DNA of 64,000 bases from Cherax quadricarinatus (taxonomy: Eukaryota; Arthropoda; Malacostraca; Decapoda; Parastacidae): NCBI RefSeq assembly GCF_038502225.1, contig NC_091378.1:966796-1030795 (forward strand). Reading direction: 5' to 3'. The translations under genes and the position numbers were made by a program. Of this stretch, positions 1 through 44,469 are shown piece after piece. Numbering within the stretch: the first letter of the stretch is position 1; every line of letters starts with the position of its first letter. The notes beneath the pieces are model-generated. The model was not told the DNA's origin and ran no database searches. It saw only the letters and a program-made list of their open reading frames with translations.

Positions 1-169
1 TTTCTAATTTCAATCGTAGCAAAAATCCAATAGACACGTAGAAGTATACAAAATTCCTTGCTGTGGGCAATGTGCTGTGTTTAGAGGTGGTTTAAGTCAC
101 TGACTAAATACATTCAGATTTGATTAAAATGAGATTTATTTCCTACTTTCACTGTGGTATTTTTACGTA

Positions 170-346
170 CAGTGGTACCCCGAGTTTCGTACAGCTCCCA
201 ACACGAATAATTATGTAAGTGTATTTCTGGGGGTCTGAAATGGACTAATCTAATTTACATTATTCCTTATGGGAATAAATTCATTTGGTAACGGCACTCG
301 AACAGCCTTCTGGAATGAATTATGGCCAAACCTCAGGGTACCACTG
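170..346. mobile_element. 177-bp MITE
   Basis: Ends CAGTGGTACC.. and ..GGTACCACTG, flanked by TA at 168-169 and 347-348. The inner sequence (GTATTT..GGGGGTCTGAAA) matches the element at 46587-46789. Size and ends suggest a Tc1/pogo-group MITE. Confidence 0.8.
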
Positions 347-764
347 TATTTGTAATCACGCATTTTATTGCGATTTCTTCCATGTGTTTGTCTTTATACT
401 TGTGTGTATTTTTAACTAATGGCCATGTCCCACCAAGGCAAGGTAGAGTAATACAATTGTGAAAGGGAAAGATATCTTTATTTGAACAATGACAAGATCT
501 TATAGTGTTCTACACAGCAGGCAACTATTTACAGTACACACAGCAATGCCACATAATGCAGCTATGACCTTAAAACTAAATCACTGGTGCATTCTTCACA
601 GCACCAACCACAGGCCCATAACCTGAGCAAAATCTCAGAAGAGGGTCTACAACTAAATCAGGTTAATGGTCACTAAACAATGGTTAAGGGCTTGGGTCCA
701 GTTTTAATTTATGAGTGCAAATAGCTTAATAGCACTACTGAATGATCATAAGTATGGTAACATC
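347..764. other. Intergenic sequence, nothing recognised
   Basis: AT-rich. Only a short GGCCATGTCCCACCAAGGCA (421-440) recalls the LINE-B 3' tail. Confidence 0.6.
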
Positions 765-835
765 TCACACTGTGGTACGAGTGGGGACTGAACTCGTGGC
801 AAGTGAGTCGTGAATTCAATTCCCACCCGTACCGT
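765..835 (-). repeat. tRNA-like SINE head fragment
   Basis: The minus strand GGTACGGGTGGGAATTGAAT to CACGAGTTCAGTCCCCACTC and GTACC has complementary ends and a B-box-like GTTCAGTCC. Too degenerate for a functional tRNA. Confidence 0.4.
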
Positions 836-894
836 GGTTTGTTTGCAATGATTTCGCGAGTCATACTATCTCACTATTGTCTATTCTTTATTTT

Positions 895-1113
895 ATTTTT
901 TTTTTTTTTTCAACAAGTCGGCCGTCTCCCACCGAGGCAGGGTGACCCAAAAAAGAAAGAAAATCCCCAAAAAGAAAATACTTTCATCATCATTCAACAC
1001 TTTCACCACACTCACACATTATCACTGTTTTTGCAGAGGTGCTCAGAATACAACAGTCTAGAAGCATACACATATAAAGATACACAACATATCCCTCCAA
1101 ACTGCCAATATTC
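895..1113 (-). mobile_element. LINE-B 3' end fragment
   Basis: Poly-T followed by CAACAAGTCGGCCGTCTCCC and ACCGAGGCAGGGTGACCC, nearly identical to 24950-25165. Confidence 0.87.
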
Positions 1114-1311
1114 TTTATGTATTTATTATATAGTATTTACTTTAGAATTCTAGGGAAAAGAGGCAGCTGACCTTGCTCTTCCCAGAGGCTACAGCCCTGA
1201 AGCAACTTGTCATACTGATGCAAGTATAAAAACACAAGGAAAAGGAACTACATAAACACTTTGAATACAGTAAATAACAAAAAGGCACAATACCGTGACT
1301 GGAACGATACA

Positions 1312-1460
1312 CAAATAACCCGCACATAAAAGACAGAAGCTTACGACGACGTTTCGGTCCGACTTGGACCATTGACAAAGTCACACTGTGACTTTGTCAA
1401 TGGTCCAAGTCGGACCGAAACGTCGTCGTAAGCTTCTGTCTTTTATGTGCGGGTTATTTG
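1312..1460. repeat. Perfect 149-bp palindrome
   Basis: Two 74-bp arms, exact complements, meet at a single C (1386). Each arm contains ACGACGTTTCGGTCC. Related imperfect arms or palindromes are at 50440-50560, 63040-63235 and 63895-64000. The outer flank AAAAGGCACAATACCGTGAC (1281-1300) is shared with the last two, so this is a dispersed element end, possibly Penelope-related. Confidence 0.9.
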
Positions 1461-2032
1461 AATACAGTATATTACATGGTATGGCATGACTACATTAAAT
1501 TACAAAATCCTCAAGTGATGAGGGGCTTCCATCACTGAATGACTTGTGCAGTCATTTCTGATGTCTTGGTTTGTGGACCCAATAGTCTTGTCCTCTAGTG
1601 CAGCGGTCTTCTCTCTCTGGGACCTATCGATTCTTGGCATTGCAAGATATAACCTATCTGCCTCTTGTGGATGTTCCAGGATGCCCTGGCTACCCTCTGC
1701 TCTGGGAACTCGTACAAATTTAGTGCTTTTGTGATTACTAGTATACGTATTATAATATTAATCCAGGAATACATGGATTCCATCTGCCTCAGCTTGCAGG
1801 GAATGCTTAAGAACTCATCCCATACACCCTCTGCCTCAATTTCTATGGAATGCTCCAGGAACTCCCAGCCACAAATACCTTCCTCATCTGGCAAAGGATA
1901 CTATGAGAACTCCTTGCCATCATCCACATCAACTTCAAAGAAATACTCTAGGAATTTCTTCTAACTACCCTCCACCTCAACTTCTAATAGATGCTCTTGT
2001 GAATTCTTTCCAAACATACAACTGCCTCAATT
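1461..2032. other. Intergenic sequence, nothing recognised
   Basis: Short open frames on both strands without family features. Probably old repeat or unique sequence. Confidence 0.5.
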
Positions 2033-2172
2033 TCTGATGACCCTCATGGGAGGTTCTTTGATGCTGGTGAGGAGCTCTTGATCTAGGGAACTGGATCTGT
2101 GCTCCACTTCCCTGAATTAAGCCTGAATGCCTTCCATCCCCTCTCCCACAGGCACTGTATAATCTCTTCTGA
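2033..2172 (+). mobile_element. SINE copy, diverged
   Basis: CTCATGGGAGGTTCTTTGAT then GGCTTAATTC-complement blocks (GAATTAAGCCTGAATGCCTT), as in the 171-bp family. The 3' tail is lost. Confidence 0.7.
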
Positions 2173-2995
2173 TGAAACACGCTCATCAGGTCACGACACG
2201 GTGTGTGAGGGGAGCATGCGTGTTGATGAAATGGATAAACTGCCTCGGTCAACTAAGCAGGCTTTGCAGATTCTTCACTCAGGCGCTAAATATTGAACTA
2301 CACGCCTTGGTTCTGCAACGTGTTTCATTGTTATTACCCATACGTAAACTAGGCTCTAGATCTTCACTACCTTGAAAATGAAAAGCATTTTTCATGGTTG
2401 GGACAACTATATATATTTTGAGGTCTGAGATACCTAGGCTTTCAAAATGTACATTTCAGACAGTCAAGGAATCAAAATTTATTTTTTGCATCTCATGAGG
2501 TTCATATCCCAATAGAAGTGCATCAGCAAATATTCAGTGGGTAAATTTCTAGTTTTAGACAAAAAGGAAAGATAGAGAACAAACATGAGAACACTTTTTT
2601 CTAAGGTTGTCTCCAAGGGGTTGTTTCTCTGTTTTAATTGAAAGTAGAAAATTTTTCAGGATAATCATGAATTACACAATGAACACTAGCCATTATAATA
2701 CTTTTTTTATGCAACAATAATGTGAAGATAAATCTTGGATATTAGTTCATTAATGGAAGATCATAATGAATTGCTAGACATGACAAAATAACAAGAAATT
2801 TAAATGAAATTTAGATTTGTTTACTGTTAACAGAGCATCAGACTGTAGAGGGGGAGGGTGAAAAATTAACTACTCTACTGTCTATTGCTCACCTTTGGCA
2901 CAACATATAAATAAATAAATATTTAAGAATGAACTTCAGACTGCTAGTGCACAGTATGCCAAATCTGAGATCAAACTTACTCAAATATTAAAAGT
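2173..2995 (-). other. Probable STEAP 3' UTR and downstream sequence
   Basis: AT-rich, with no ORF or recognisable repeat. The only minus-strand AATAAA I see below the stop codon is at 2483-2478, about 510 nt downstream, so the mRNA may end near 2460. This is inference from position alone. Confidence 0.4.
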
Positions 2996-36239
<33,244 letters not shown>

Positions 36240-36570
36240 GTCGTCTGACGAATGGCTGCTCGAAATCAATCTGTGGAATAAACATAAACGGTTCAGTAGC
36301 AGAATGTGTTAATGAATGTTATTATTTTCACAAGAACCACAATGGAAAAAATTCATTGGCCTTTTTTGGGGGTTATCCTAGGTAATTTACACATATGTAC
36401 TATGTATGATAATTTGTGTAACTGTATTTATGTATACCTGTACCTAAATAAACTTACTAAGCGCTAACCTGTGGCTGTGTCACAGCCAGACACAGGTAAG
36501 TGTCACTGAGAGTTCCAGCCAGTGACGAAGATAAGTGAACATTGGTATGGTGATACCAACAAGTTTAATT

Positions 36571-36800
36571 TAATATGTTTATTATGTACCCCATACCCAT
36601 CCTATGGGCAGTAGTCAAAGGATTACAGAGGTACATAATGGGTCCAGGGACTGGGCCCCAAAGTTCTGAGAGATGAAGAAGTTACAAGGTAATGAACTCC
36701 TGGTAGATCTGGTCACAATCATGACCAAGTTACAAGGTAATGAACTCCTGGCATATCTGGTCACAATCATGACCAAGTTACAAGGTAATGAGCTCCAGGT
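36571..36800 (-). mobile_element. SINE-like repeat copy
   Basis: CCCCATACCCATCCTATGGG, then three tandem blocks of GTTACAAGGTAATGAACTCC. Upstream of STEAP exon 1. Confidence 0.7.
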
Positions 36801-36924
36801 AGATCCGGGGGTCCACGCCCCCGCCGCCCGGTCCATGACCAGGCCTCCAAGATTCGATCCAAGGAGAGGAAAGTTCTTATTTCCTTGAATCAAGAACACT
36901 TCACGAGCATTAACGTATCTTAAA

Positions 36925-37095
36925 TTATTATTATTATAATCAAGGGGGAAGCGCTAAACCCGGAGGATTATACAGCGCCTGGGGGGGGGGATATGTGGAA
37001 GGCATTCAGGCTTAATTCGGGGAACTGGAGCACAGATCCAATTCCCTAAATCAAGAGCCCCTCACCAACATCAAGGAACCTTCCTTGAGGGGTGC
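36925..37095 (-). mobile_element. Full-length 171-bp SINE-like element with 13-bp target duplication
   Basis: Flanked by AACGTATCTTAAA at 36912-36924 and 37096-37108. In its own sense it starts CACCCCTCAAGGAAGGTTCC and ends GGTTTAGCGCTTCCCCCTTG followed by (ATT/TAA)n. I see no clear tRNA A and B boxes, so the head is of unknown origin. Copies: 2033-2172, 7916-8083, 8571-8727, 33893-34053, 38343-38513, 44470-44807. Confidence 0.85.
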
Positions 37096-37297
37096 AACGT
37101 ATCTTAAAGGTTCGTCTTGTTTCCCTTGATTGTTTAAATATTCCTTCATGCCCCGGCTAGCAGGAGTGTTGCAATATTGTCACTGTTAAACTTTTCCTTG
37201 TATGCTCATGCCTGCCACACTGGCCCTCTCATCATTATCATGTTCATGGGGAAGTCCAAAACCCGTACAGGTTATACAGTGCCTGAGGAATGAAAGT

Positions 37298-37554
37298 AAT
37301 ATCTTTATTTCTACAAGTACATGTACAAGGTATACAGGCCTAGCTGACACCAATGACATACTGCTATACAGAGTTTGTCCCAGGATGCGACCCACACCAG
37401 CCGACTAACACCCAGGTACCCATTTTACTGATGGGCGAATACAGACAACAGGTGTAAGGGAACACGTCCAATGTTTCTACCCTTGCCGGGAATCGAACCC
37501 GGACATCAGTGTGTGAAGCAAGAGCTTTTGCCAGCAAGTCACGAGCCACCGTGT
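37298..37554 (-). mobile_element. tRNA-derived SINE
   Basis: The minus strand starts ACACGGTGGCTCGTGACTTG (A-box-like) and has a B box GGTTCGATTCC at 37499-37489 inside a CCGGGTTCGATTCCCGG hairpin. The body runs to CTTGTAGAAATAAAGATAT at the 3' end. Related 3' parts occur at 18066-18175, 47960-48030 and 59949-60190. Confidence 0.82.
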
Positions 37555-37804
37555 AAGTTTATTTAGGTACAGGTACACAGTACAATTATCATACAAAGTG
37601 TAAATTACCTAGGATAACCCAAATAAAAGTCAGTGATATTTCTGTTTGATCCGAGGAAAGACAAAGATAGCTCCATTTTTTGATCAAGAGCCCTTCTGTA
37701 TCAAGGTCTCTTATGAGAACAGTATATGTAAACCACCAATAATAAGGGGAATGACAGATTTATTTAAAAAATGTCAAGAAATTGCAGGTTATGTTACAGT
37801 ACAC

Positions 37805-38245
37805 TGCAGAGTTGCAGAACATGCAGCGTTGTTGACCATGCAACGTTGAAAAAATGCGGTTATAAAACATGCAACGTTGTACAGAAATGCAACGTTGTAC
37901 AGAAATGTAACGTTGTAGAACATGCAACGATGTAGAACATGCAACGTTGTAGAACATGCAACGTTGTAGAACATGCAACGTTGTAGAACATGCAACGTTG
38001 TAGAACATGCAACGTTGTAGAACATGCAACGTTGTAGAACATGCAACGTTGTAGAACATGCAACGTTGTAGAACATGCAACGTTGTAGAACATGCAACGT
38101 TGTAGAACATGCAACGTTGTAGAACATGAAACGTTGTAGAACATGCAACGTTGTAGAACATGCAACGTTGTAGAACATGCAACGTTGTAGAACATGAAAC
38201 GTTGTAGAACATGCAACGTTGTAGAACATGCAACGTTGTACAGCA
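37805..38245. repeat. 17-bp satellite, about 25 copies
   Basis: Unit GTTGTAGAACATGCAAC. Nearly perfect except at the left end. The unit contains the self-complementary GTTGCATG-like pair AACGTT. Open frames across it are artefacts. Confidence 0.95.
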
Positions 38246-38342
38246 TGATGTCATTGTTTATATTCAACATTCCAATACACCACAGGGCAGACATAACCTT
38301 CACCCACACCTTCAACAACGCACTCCTCACACTACCTCTATA

Positions 38343-38513
38343 TTATTATTATTATTATTATAATCAAGGGGGAAGCGCTAAACCCGGAGGATTATACAGC
38401 ACCGGGGGGGGGGATGTGGAAGGCATTCAGGCTTAATTCGGGGAACTGGAGCACAGATCCAATTCCCTAAATCAAGAGCCCCTCACTAACATCAAGGAAC
38501 CTTCCTTGAGGGG
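38343..38513 (-). mobile_element. Full-length SINE copy with 12-bp target duplication
   Basis: Flanked by ACTACCTCTATA at 38331-38342 and 38514-38525. Nearly identical to 36925-37095, so a recent insertion. Confidence 0.87.
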
Positions 38514-38732
38514 ACTACCTCTATAAAACTTACATGGCACTACGCTACCAGATGATGTACCCATATCAACAGTGAGCTCTCACAGTACACCATAACACTG
38601 TACACCCATCACTTTTCACAATACTTTAATATTTACACCAGTAGATTCACCGCATGCAACTATCTTTTTCCTAACTCTGCAATATTTCCCGTAGGAAGTA
38701 TTGCAGAGTTAGGCATAGTTCCTAAAATTGTG

Positions 38733-38916
38733 GTCTTCATTACCTTTGTAACTTGGTCATGATTGTGACCAGATCTAGTTCATTACCTTTGTAACTTGCT
38801 CAGCTATCAAAACTTTGGAGTCCAGTCCCTGGACCAATTATGTACCTCTGTAATCTTTTGACTACCGCCCACAGGATGGGTATGGGGTGCATAATAAACA
38901 TATTAAACTAACTAAA
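38733..38916 (+). mobile_element. SINE-like repeat copy
   Basis: CATTACCTTTGTAACTTGGT, CAGTCCCTGGACCAATTATG, ACAGGATGGGTATGGGGTGC; same family as 11697-11955. Confidence 0.7.
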
Positions 38917-38974
38917 CCTTATAAGGTGTCACAGCACAACACCTCACAGTGATGCATCTGGATGACTGTACAAA

Positions 38975-40195
38975 ATGTACAGCACTTTACAACACGAGGA
39001 ATGTCATCACAACATTACACAGCACTTCACAATATCGTACAGCACTTTACATTGTACAGCACTTCACAACATTGTACAGCACTTTACAATATTGTACAGC
39101 ACTTTACAACATTGTACAGCACTTCACATTGTACAGCACTTTACAACATTGTACAGCACTTCACATTGTACAGGACTTTACAACATTGTACAGCACTTCA
39201 CAACATTGTACAGCACTTTACAACATTGTACAGCACTTTACAACATTGTACAGCACTTCGCAACATTGTACAGCACTTTACAACATTGTACAGCACTTCA
39301 CAACTTTGTACAGCACTTTACAACATTGTACAGCACTTCACAACATTGTACAGCGCTTTACAACATTGTACAGCACTTCACAACATTGTACAGCACTTTA
39401 CAACATTGTACAGCACTTCACAACACTGTACAGCACTTTACAACATTGTACAGCACTTCACAACATTGTACAGCACTTTACAACATTGTACAGCACTTCA
39501 CAACATTGTACAGCACTTCACAACATTGTACAGCACTTCACAACATTGTACAGCACTTTACAACATTGTACAGCACTTTACAACATTGTACAGCACTTCA
39601 CAACATTGTACAGCACTTTACAACATTGTACAGCACTTCACAACATTGTACAGCACTTCACAACATTGTACAGCACTTCACAACATTGTACAGCACTTCA
39701 CAACATTGTACAGCACTTCACATTACACAGCACTTCACAACATTGTACAGCACTTCACATTACACAGCACCTCACAACATTGCACAGCACGACACAACAT
39801 TGCACAGCACCTCACAACATTGCACAGCACGACACAACATTGCACAGCACTTAACATTGCACAGCATTTAACACTGCCAGCACCTCGCAACATTCCACAG
39901 CACTAACATTGCACAGCACCTCACAACACTGCACAGCACCACACAACATTGCACAGCACTTAACATTCCACAGCACTTAACATTGCACAGCACCTCACAA
40001 CATTGCACAGCACGACACAACATTGCACAGCACTTAACATTGCACAGCATTTAACACTGCCAGCACCTCGCAACATTCCACAGCACTAACATTGCACAGC
40101 ACCTCACAACATTGCACAGCACCACACAACATTGCACAGCACTTAACACTGCACAGCACCTCATAACATTTCACAGCACTTCATAACATTGCACT
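38975..40195. repeat. 20-bp satellite, about 60 copies
   Basis: Unit CAGCACTTCACAACATTGTA, alternating with a CTTTACAA variant. From 39760 to 40195 a drifted form with TTGCACAGCAC units forms higher-order blocks of about 185 bp (39840-40025 resembles 40025-40140). Long open frames here are artefacts. Confidence 0.95.
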
Positions 40196-40543
40196 GCACT
40201 GCACTATCAAAATACAAGACCCAGTGATTAACTTGCACAGTCTACATTAACAACAGGTGGTGACCACTCTACATGGTATACCGGCGAGGGTATAACCATT
40301 ATACATGCACATGCCTATACTCTTCCTGGGATATGCGAGACCTCCAAAACTCTGCCATTATTGCAAGGATGCAACGTAACCACTACTTGCATGCTCAAAG
40401 TCCTGGCTCTTACTGGTGCCTCACACAGCTGGGAAGCCCCAGGGAACACTTGTTCTCTCATTACATGTGCATTATTTGATGCCTCGTCCTTGGTGCATTT
40501 CTGTGAATTCGGAATTTTTCAGAAATCTCAATGTTTGTTATTC

Positions 40544-40830
40544 TCGGCTAGGCTAGCTTACAGTGGGTTAGCTTACAGTAGGCTAGCTTACAGTAGGCTA
40601 GCTTACAGTGGGTTAGCTTACAGTAGGCTAGCTTACAGTAGGCTAGCTTACAGTAGGCTAGCTTGCAGTAGGTTAGCTTACAGTAGGTTAGCTTACAGTA
40701 GGCTAGCTTGCAGTAGGTTAGCTTACAGTAGGTTAGCTTACAGTAGGCTTGCTTACAGTAGGCTAGCTTGCAGTAGGTTAGCTTACAGTAGGTTAGCTTA
40801 CAGTAGGCTAGCTTACAGTAGGTTAGCTTA
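40544..40830. repeat. 15-bp satellite, about 19 copies
   Basis: Unit AGCTTACAGTAGGCT with GGTT and TGCAG variants. Each unit can pair AGCTTAC with GTTAGCT of the next. Confidence 0.95.
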
Positions 40831-40974
40831 ATTAAGTGCTTAAAAAGTTAACGTATACTGGCCCCTTTTTTTTTTTTTAATAACGACATCGCCAAAGTGA
40901 TGGTTTACCAGCTCGAGATTGTGAACTTCTCATGAACAGCGTAAAAATAAAGTTAATGGATGGGTTTCTACTCC

Positions 40975-41400
40975 AGAAAGATGCCTCTATCAGTCTCTGT
41001 CTCTGCTTGTCTATATGTCTCTCTTTGCCTGTCTGTCTCTCTGCCTGCCTGTCTCTCTCTGCCTGTCTCTCTGTCTGCCTGTCTGTCTCTTTGCCTCTCT
41101 GCCTGCCTGTCTGTCTCTTTGCCTGTCTCTCTGCCTGCGTGTCTCTCTCTTTGTCTGTCACTCTGCCTGCCTGTCTGTCTCTTTGCCTGTCTCTCTGCCT
41201 GCCTGTCTCTCTCTTTGTCTGTCACTCTGCCTGCCTGTCTGTCTCTTTGCCTGTCTCTGCCTGCCTGTCTCTGTCTGCCTGTCTCTTGCCTGCCTGTCTC
41301 TTGCCTGCCTGTCTCTGCCTGCCTGTCTCTCTGCCTGCCTGTCTCACTGCCTGCCTGTCTCTGTCTCATTCGCTGTCTGTCTCTGTCTGACACTCTTTCT
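40975..41400. repeat. Pyrimidine-rich TCTG/TGCC repeat
   Basis: Imperfect TGCCTGCCTGTCTCTC units, almost no purine other than G on the plus strand, about 425 bp. It could form triplex or slipped structures. No gene. Confidence 0.92.
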
Positions 41401-41639
41401 CAAGGATACAGCTAGGAAAATTTTGTCAAGTAGGCGTAAGACGCTGTAATTTGCATATATTTATGTTTTACAAGGCCGTATCGGACTAAGTTGAAGTCAT
41501 ATTGTGTAGAAATAAAGTTTATCATTTTATTAAAACCGACATAGCTATCATCCGAGACCTCCTCACTCATTGGTCACAGACCAAATTGAATATATTTCAA
41601 GGACTCCAATGGAAATCAAAGACCCCGATGGGTCTCTCT

Positions 41640-41920
41640 TATGGAAATAAGTCACTGACTTTTTCTGCTATCATGCTAGGCAATTTACACGTGTTGCTAT
41701 GTATGATAATTGTACTTATGTGATGTGTACCTGTACATAAATACTTATGATAACTGTACTTATGTGTACCCGTACCTAAACACTTATGATAATTGTACTT
41801 ATGTGTACCTGTACCTAAACACTTATGATAATTGTACTTATGTGTACCTGTACCTAAATACTTATGATAATTGTACTTATGTGTACCTGTACCGAAATAC
41901 TTATGATACCTAAATACTTA
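41640..41920 (+). repeat. Transposon tail expanded into a 39-bp tandem repeat
   Basis: A repeat end found many times in the window (TATGGAAATAAGTCACTGAC, CAATTTACACG..TATGTATGATAATTGTACTT) is followed by four to five tandem copies of its last 39 bp (ACTTATGTGTACCTGTACCT ...). Confidence 0.85.
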
Positions 41921-42116
41921 TGAACTAATACATTTCATGAATGACGAAACGCCTTCTTATAAAACACCACATCATACATATATTTTATACATACAGAGAC
42001 TTTGAGAGTATGTATACAGTGCTTGTAACTGTCTCCACTGACTTGCTCACTCGCACCCTATTTACAATGCTTTCTAAATGTAATGGATAAACAATTTGGT
42101 TTAATTTATTCATAAA

Positions 42117-42176
<60 letters not shown>
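42117..42176. repeat. (ATT)n microsatellite
   Basis: About 19 ATT units. Confidence 0.95.
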
Positions 42177-42249
42177 AAGGCCTAGGAACTAGGCCCCAAA
42201 GTATTAACAGGAATACATATGGATTTATATCTACATATCTATAGTTCAC

Positions 42250-43005
42250 TTATCTGTTACAAGCAAATTTAGGAAATTTGCTTAGTATATCTGGTATCTT
42301 ATTTTCATTAATAAGATATCTTGACATGTCACATAGGTTATTATACTGTCTGTCTCTGTATTCCTCAGTAAGTGGACAATTAAGCACATAGTGTTCAAGA
42401 GAGTGACCATATGCCTGATCACATAATTTACATTTAGTTTGATCATCATCTGTGTGTCTCCCAAACTGCCAGAAGTACTTGTAACCAAGCCTAAGCCTGG
42501 CCACTACAACATCAGTCAGTCTGTTCACATTGCAAGTTGCTCCATAAACATACTTATCTACGTTCATGTTATCATAGTGGGTTATAGATCTACTCAGGCT
42601 TCTAACTGCATTCCTATAACAATCATCTTCATTATTTACTTCTCTCCTAATATTATTCCTAATGCTAGACACAGTTATACCAAAGTTATATTCTACGTTC
42701 TCCTTCTGGATACTCTTCTTGGCTAACATATCAACTTTATCATGAAGGAGTAATTCGATGTGTGATGGGATCCATAGCAATTGTACATTAATTCCTTTGT
42801 CCCTAATTTTTGAGTATCTATACCTGGCTTCCCCAATGAACATGTTGTTGGAGTCATTATATGAGCCAAGAGCCTTCAATGATGACATAGAATCAGTAAT
42901 GATGATAGAGTCAAGCTCAGTGTCATAGGTTAGCTTTAGCGCCATTAGGATTGCAAACAATTCAGTTTGCAGTGTAGACGCCCAGTTGTTAAGCGCCAAT
43001 CCCAC
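42250..43005 (-). pseudogene. RNase H domain and C-terminal zinc cluster of a LINE, 5'-truncated
   Basis: 251 codons. The RNase HI-like fold shows the catalytic Glu (LQTELFAILMALK) and Asp (IIITDSMSSLKAL) and a C-terminal acidic residue (LLLHDKVDMLAKK). The first Asp strand (usually near YTDGS) is missing because homology stops at 43005 next to a 19-bp satellite. The C-terminus carries CKLC..H..LNC. No RT is adjacent, so this is a retrotransposon remnant with an open frame. Confidence 0.78.
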
Positions 43006-43046
43006 CTGGGAGAATGGGGCGGGGGCGTTGACCCCCTAAACTTCTC

Positions 43047-43262
43047 CAGGTATACTCTCCCTCTCTCTAGGTATACTCTCCCTCCCCAGGTATACTCTCC
43101 TCTCCAGGTATACTCTCCTCTCCAGGTATACTCTCCCTCTCTCCAGGTATACTCTCCCTCTCTCCAGGTATACTCTCCCTCTCTCCAGGTATACTCTCCC
43201 TCTCTCCAGGTATACTCTCCCTCTCTCCAGGTATACTCTCCCTCTCTCTAGGAATACTCTCC
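43047..43262. repeat. 19-bp tandem repeat
   Basis: Unit CTCTCCAGGTATACTCTCC in about 11-12 copies, starting at CTTCTCCAGGTATACTC, which resembles the LINE-A 3' tail (CTCTCCAGGTAAACTCCAGG). The array may be an expansion of a LINE-A end. Confidence 0.88.
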
Positions 43263-43529
43263 CTCTCCACGTATAAAAAGTTGTTCACCGGTATCAAGTC
43301 TGGTCACGGACCGGGCAAGGGGACGTTGACCCCAGGAACACCTTACATGTACACATACCACTTGAAGGACAATTCACAAACCGAAAATTCCATTATTATA
43401 TGATAAGTAATTATGCAACACACCACTTATTAATGACGCTTAGGTATCTGATTAATAGATATGGTTAGAAAAGTTACTACAAACCCGTATAGTTGATGAT
43501 TACCCTGTTATCCTGCCCTCAGATGTTTT

Positions 43530-43885
43530 TCCTCCTGTGTGATGGAGTATGACGGGAAGACCATCCTGTGTGATGGAGTATGACGGGAAGACCATCCTGT
43601 GTGATGGAGTATGACGGGAAGACCATCCTGTGTGATGGAGTATGACGGGAAGACCATCCAGTGTGATGGAGTATGACGGGAAGACCATCCAGTGTGATGG
43701 AGTATGACGGGAAGACCATCCTGTGTGATGGAGTATGACGGGAAGACCATCCTGTGTGATGGAGTATGACAGGAAGACCATCCTGTGTGATGGAGTATGA
43801 CGGGAAGACCATCCAGTGTGATGGAGTATGACGGGAAGACCATCCAGTGTGATGGAGTATGACAGGAAGACCATCATGTATAATG
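43530..43885. repeat. 31-bp tandem repeat, about 11 copies
   Basis: Unit TGTGTGATGGAGTATGACGG then GAAGACCATCC. Variants CAGTGTGATGG and GACAGGAAG. Open in several minus frames, an array artefact. Confidence 0.94.
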
Positions 43886-44469
43886 GAATATAAGCTTATT
43901 GTGTGATTGAGCGTGACAAATCCTGTACAATGAACCCTCACCGTCTCCTTTTATCCTTCTACTACCATCTTTCACCATCTATTACCAACATTCACCATCT
44001 TTTGCCATCTACAACGAACTTACACCACTACCTACTATTCTGGAGATGATGATGTAGGCCACTTCCAAGAGTTAAACTGTATGATCCACCGACTGAATGA
44101 GCGGCTGTATATATACACTAATTTTATCACTCACGAACCTAACATGATTAGATATGTTTTTTTTTTTTTTTTTTTTTTTGCATCGATGCACACTACAGTG
44201 TGCCGCTCATTGTGTTTGTTTGGTTTTTAATATTAGGTTAAGCTGATAATTAAGTCACCTGTATAAACTGCAAAGGATTTTTATTACGATAAGTTTCGCC
44301 TGCAGAAACGTATCTTTAATAAAGATTTTACCTTGATGTTCCACATGTGTTATTCTTCCTCTTGTTGGTATTATATAACATTGTGATAATCTAAATCTTG
44401 ATCTTAGATTAGGTTCCCGCCCTGAACCAGGGGCGGCTCCATTAGTTTTCATGTAGGAAAGGCAAAGGA

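Noticed and set aside
765..835. Functional tRNA gene
   Set aside because: The cloverleaf is incomplete and the anticodon arm unclear; more likely a SINE head.
37488..37554. Functional tRNA gene with a perfect B box
   Set aside because: The A box and acceptor stem do not close, and the sequence continues into a SINE body found at other sites.
37805..38245. CRISPR-like regular repeats
   Set aside because: No unique spacers between the 17-bp units, and the genome is eukaryotic.
37760..38330. Cys-rich minus frames of 146-164 codons resembling a secreted Cys-rich peptide
   Set aside because: Translation of the 17-bp satellite; cysteine spacing follows the DNA period.
38949..39906. Three overlapping frames of about 300 codons
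   Set aside because: Frames of the 20-bp satellite; their codon content follows the repeat, not protein constraint.
40932..41449. Frames of leucine, cysteine and serine resembling a membrane protein
   Set aside because: Pyrimidine-rich simple repeat; both strands give long frames.
43500..43941. Frames with SYSITQDGLPVILHH repeats
   Set aside because: 31-bp tandem repeat with no stop in the minus frames.
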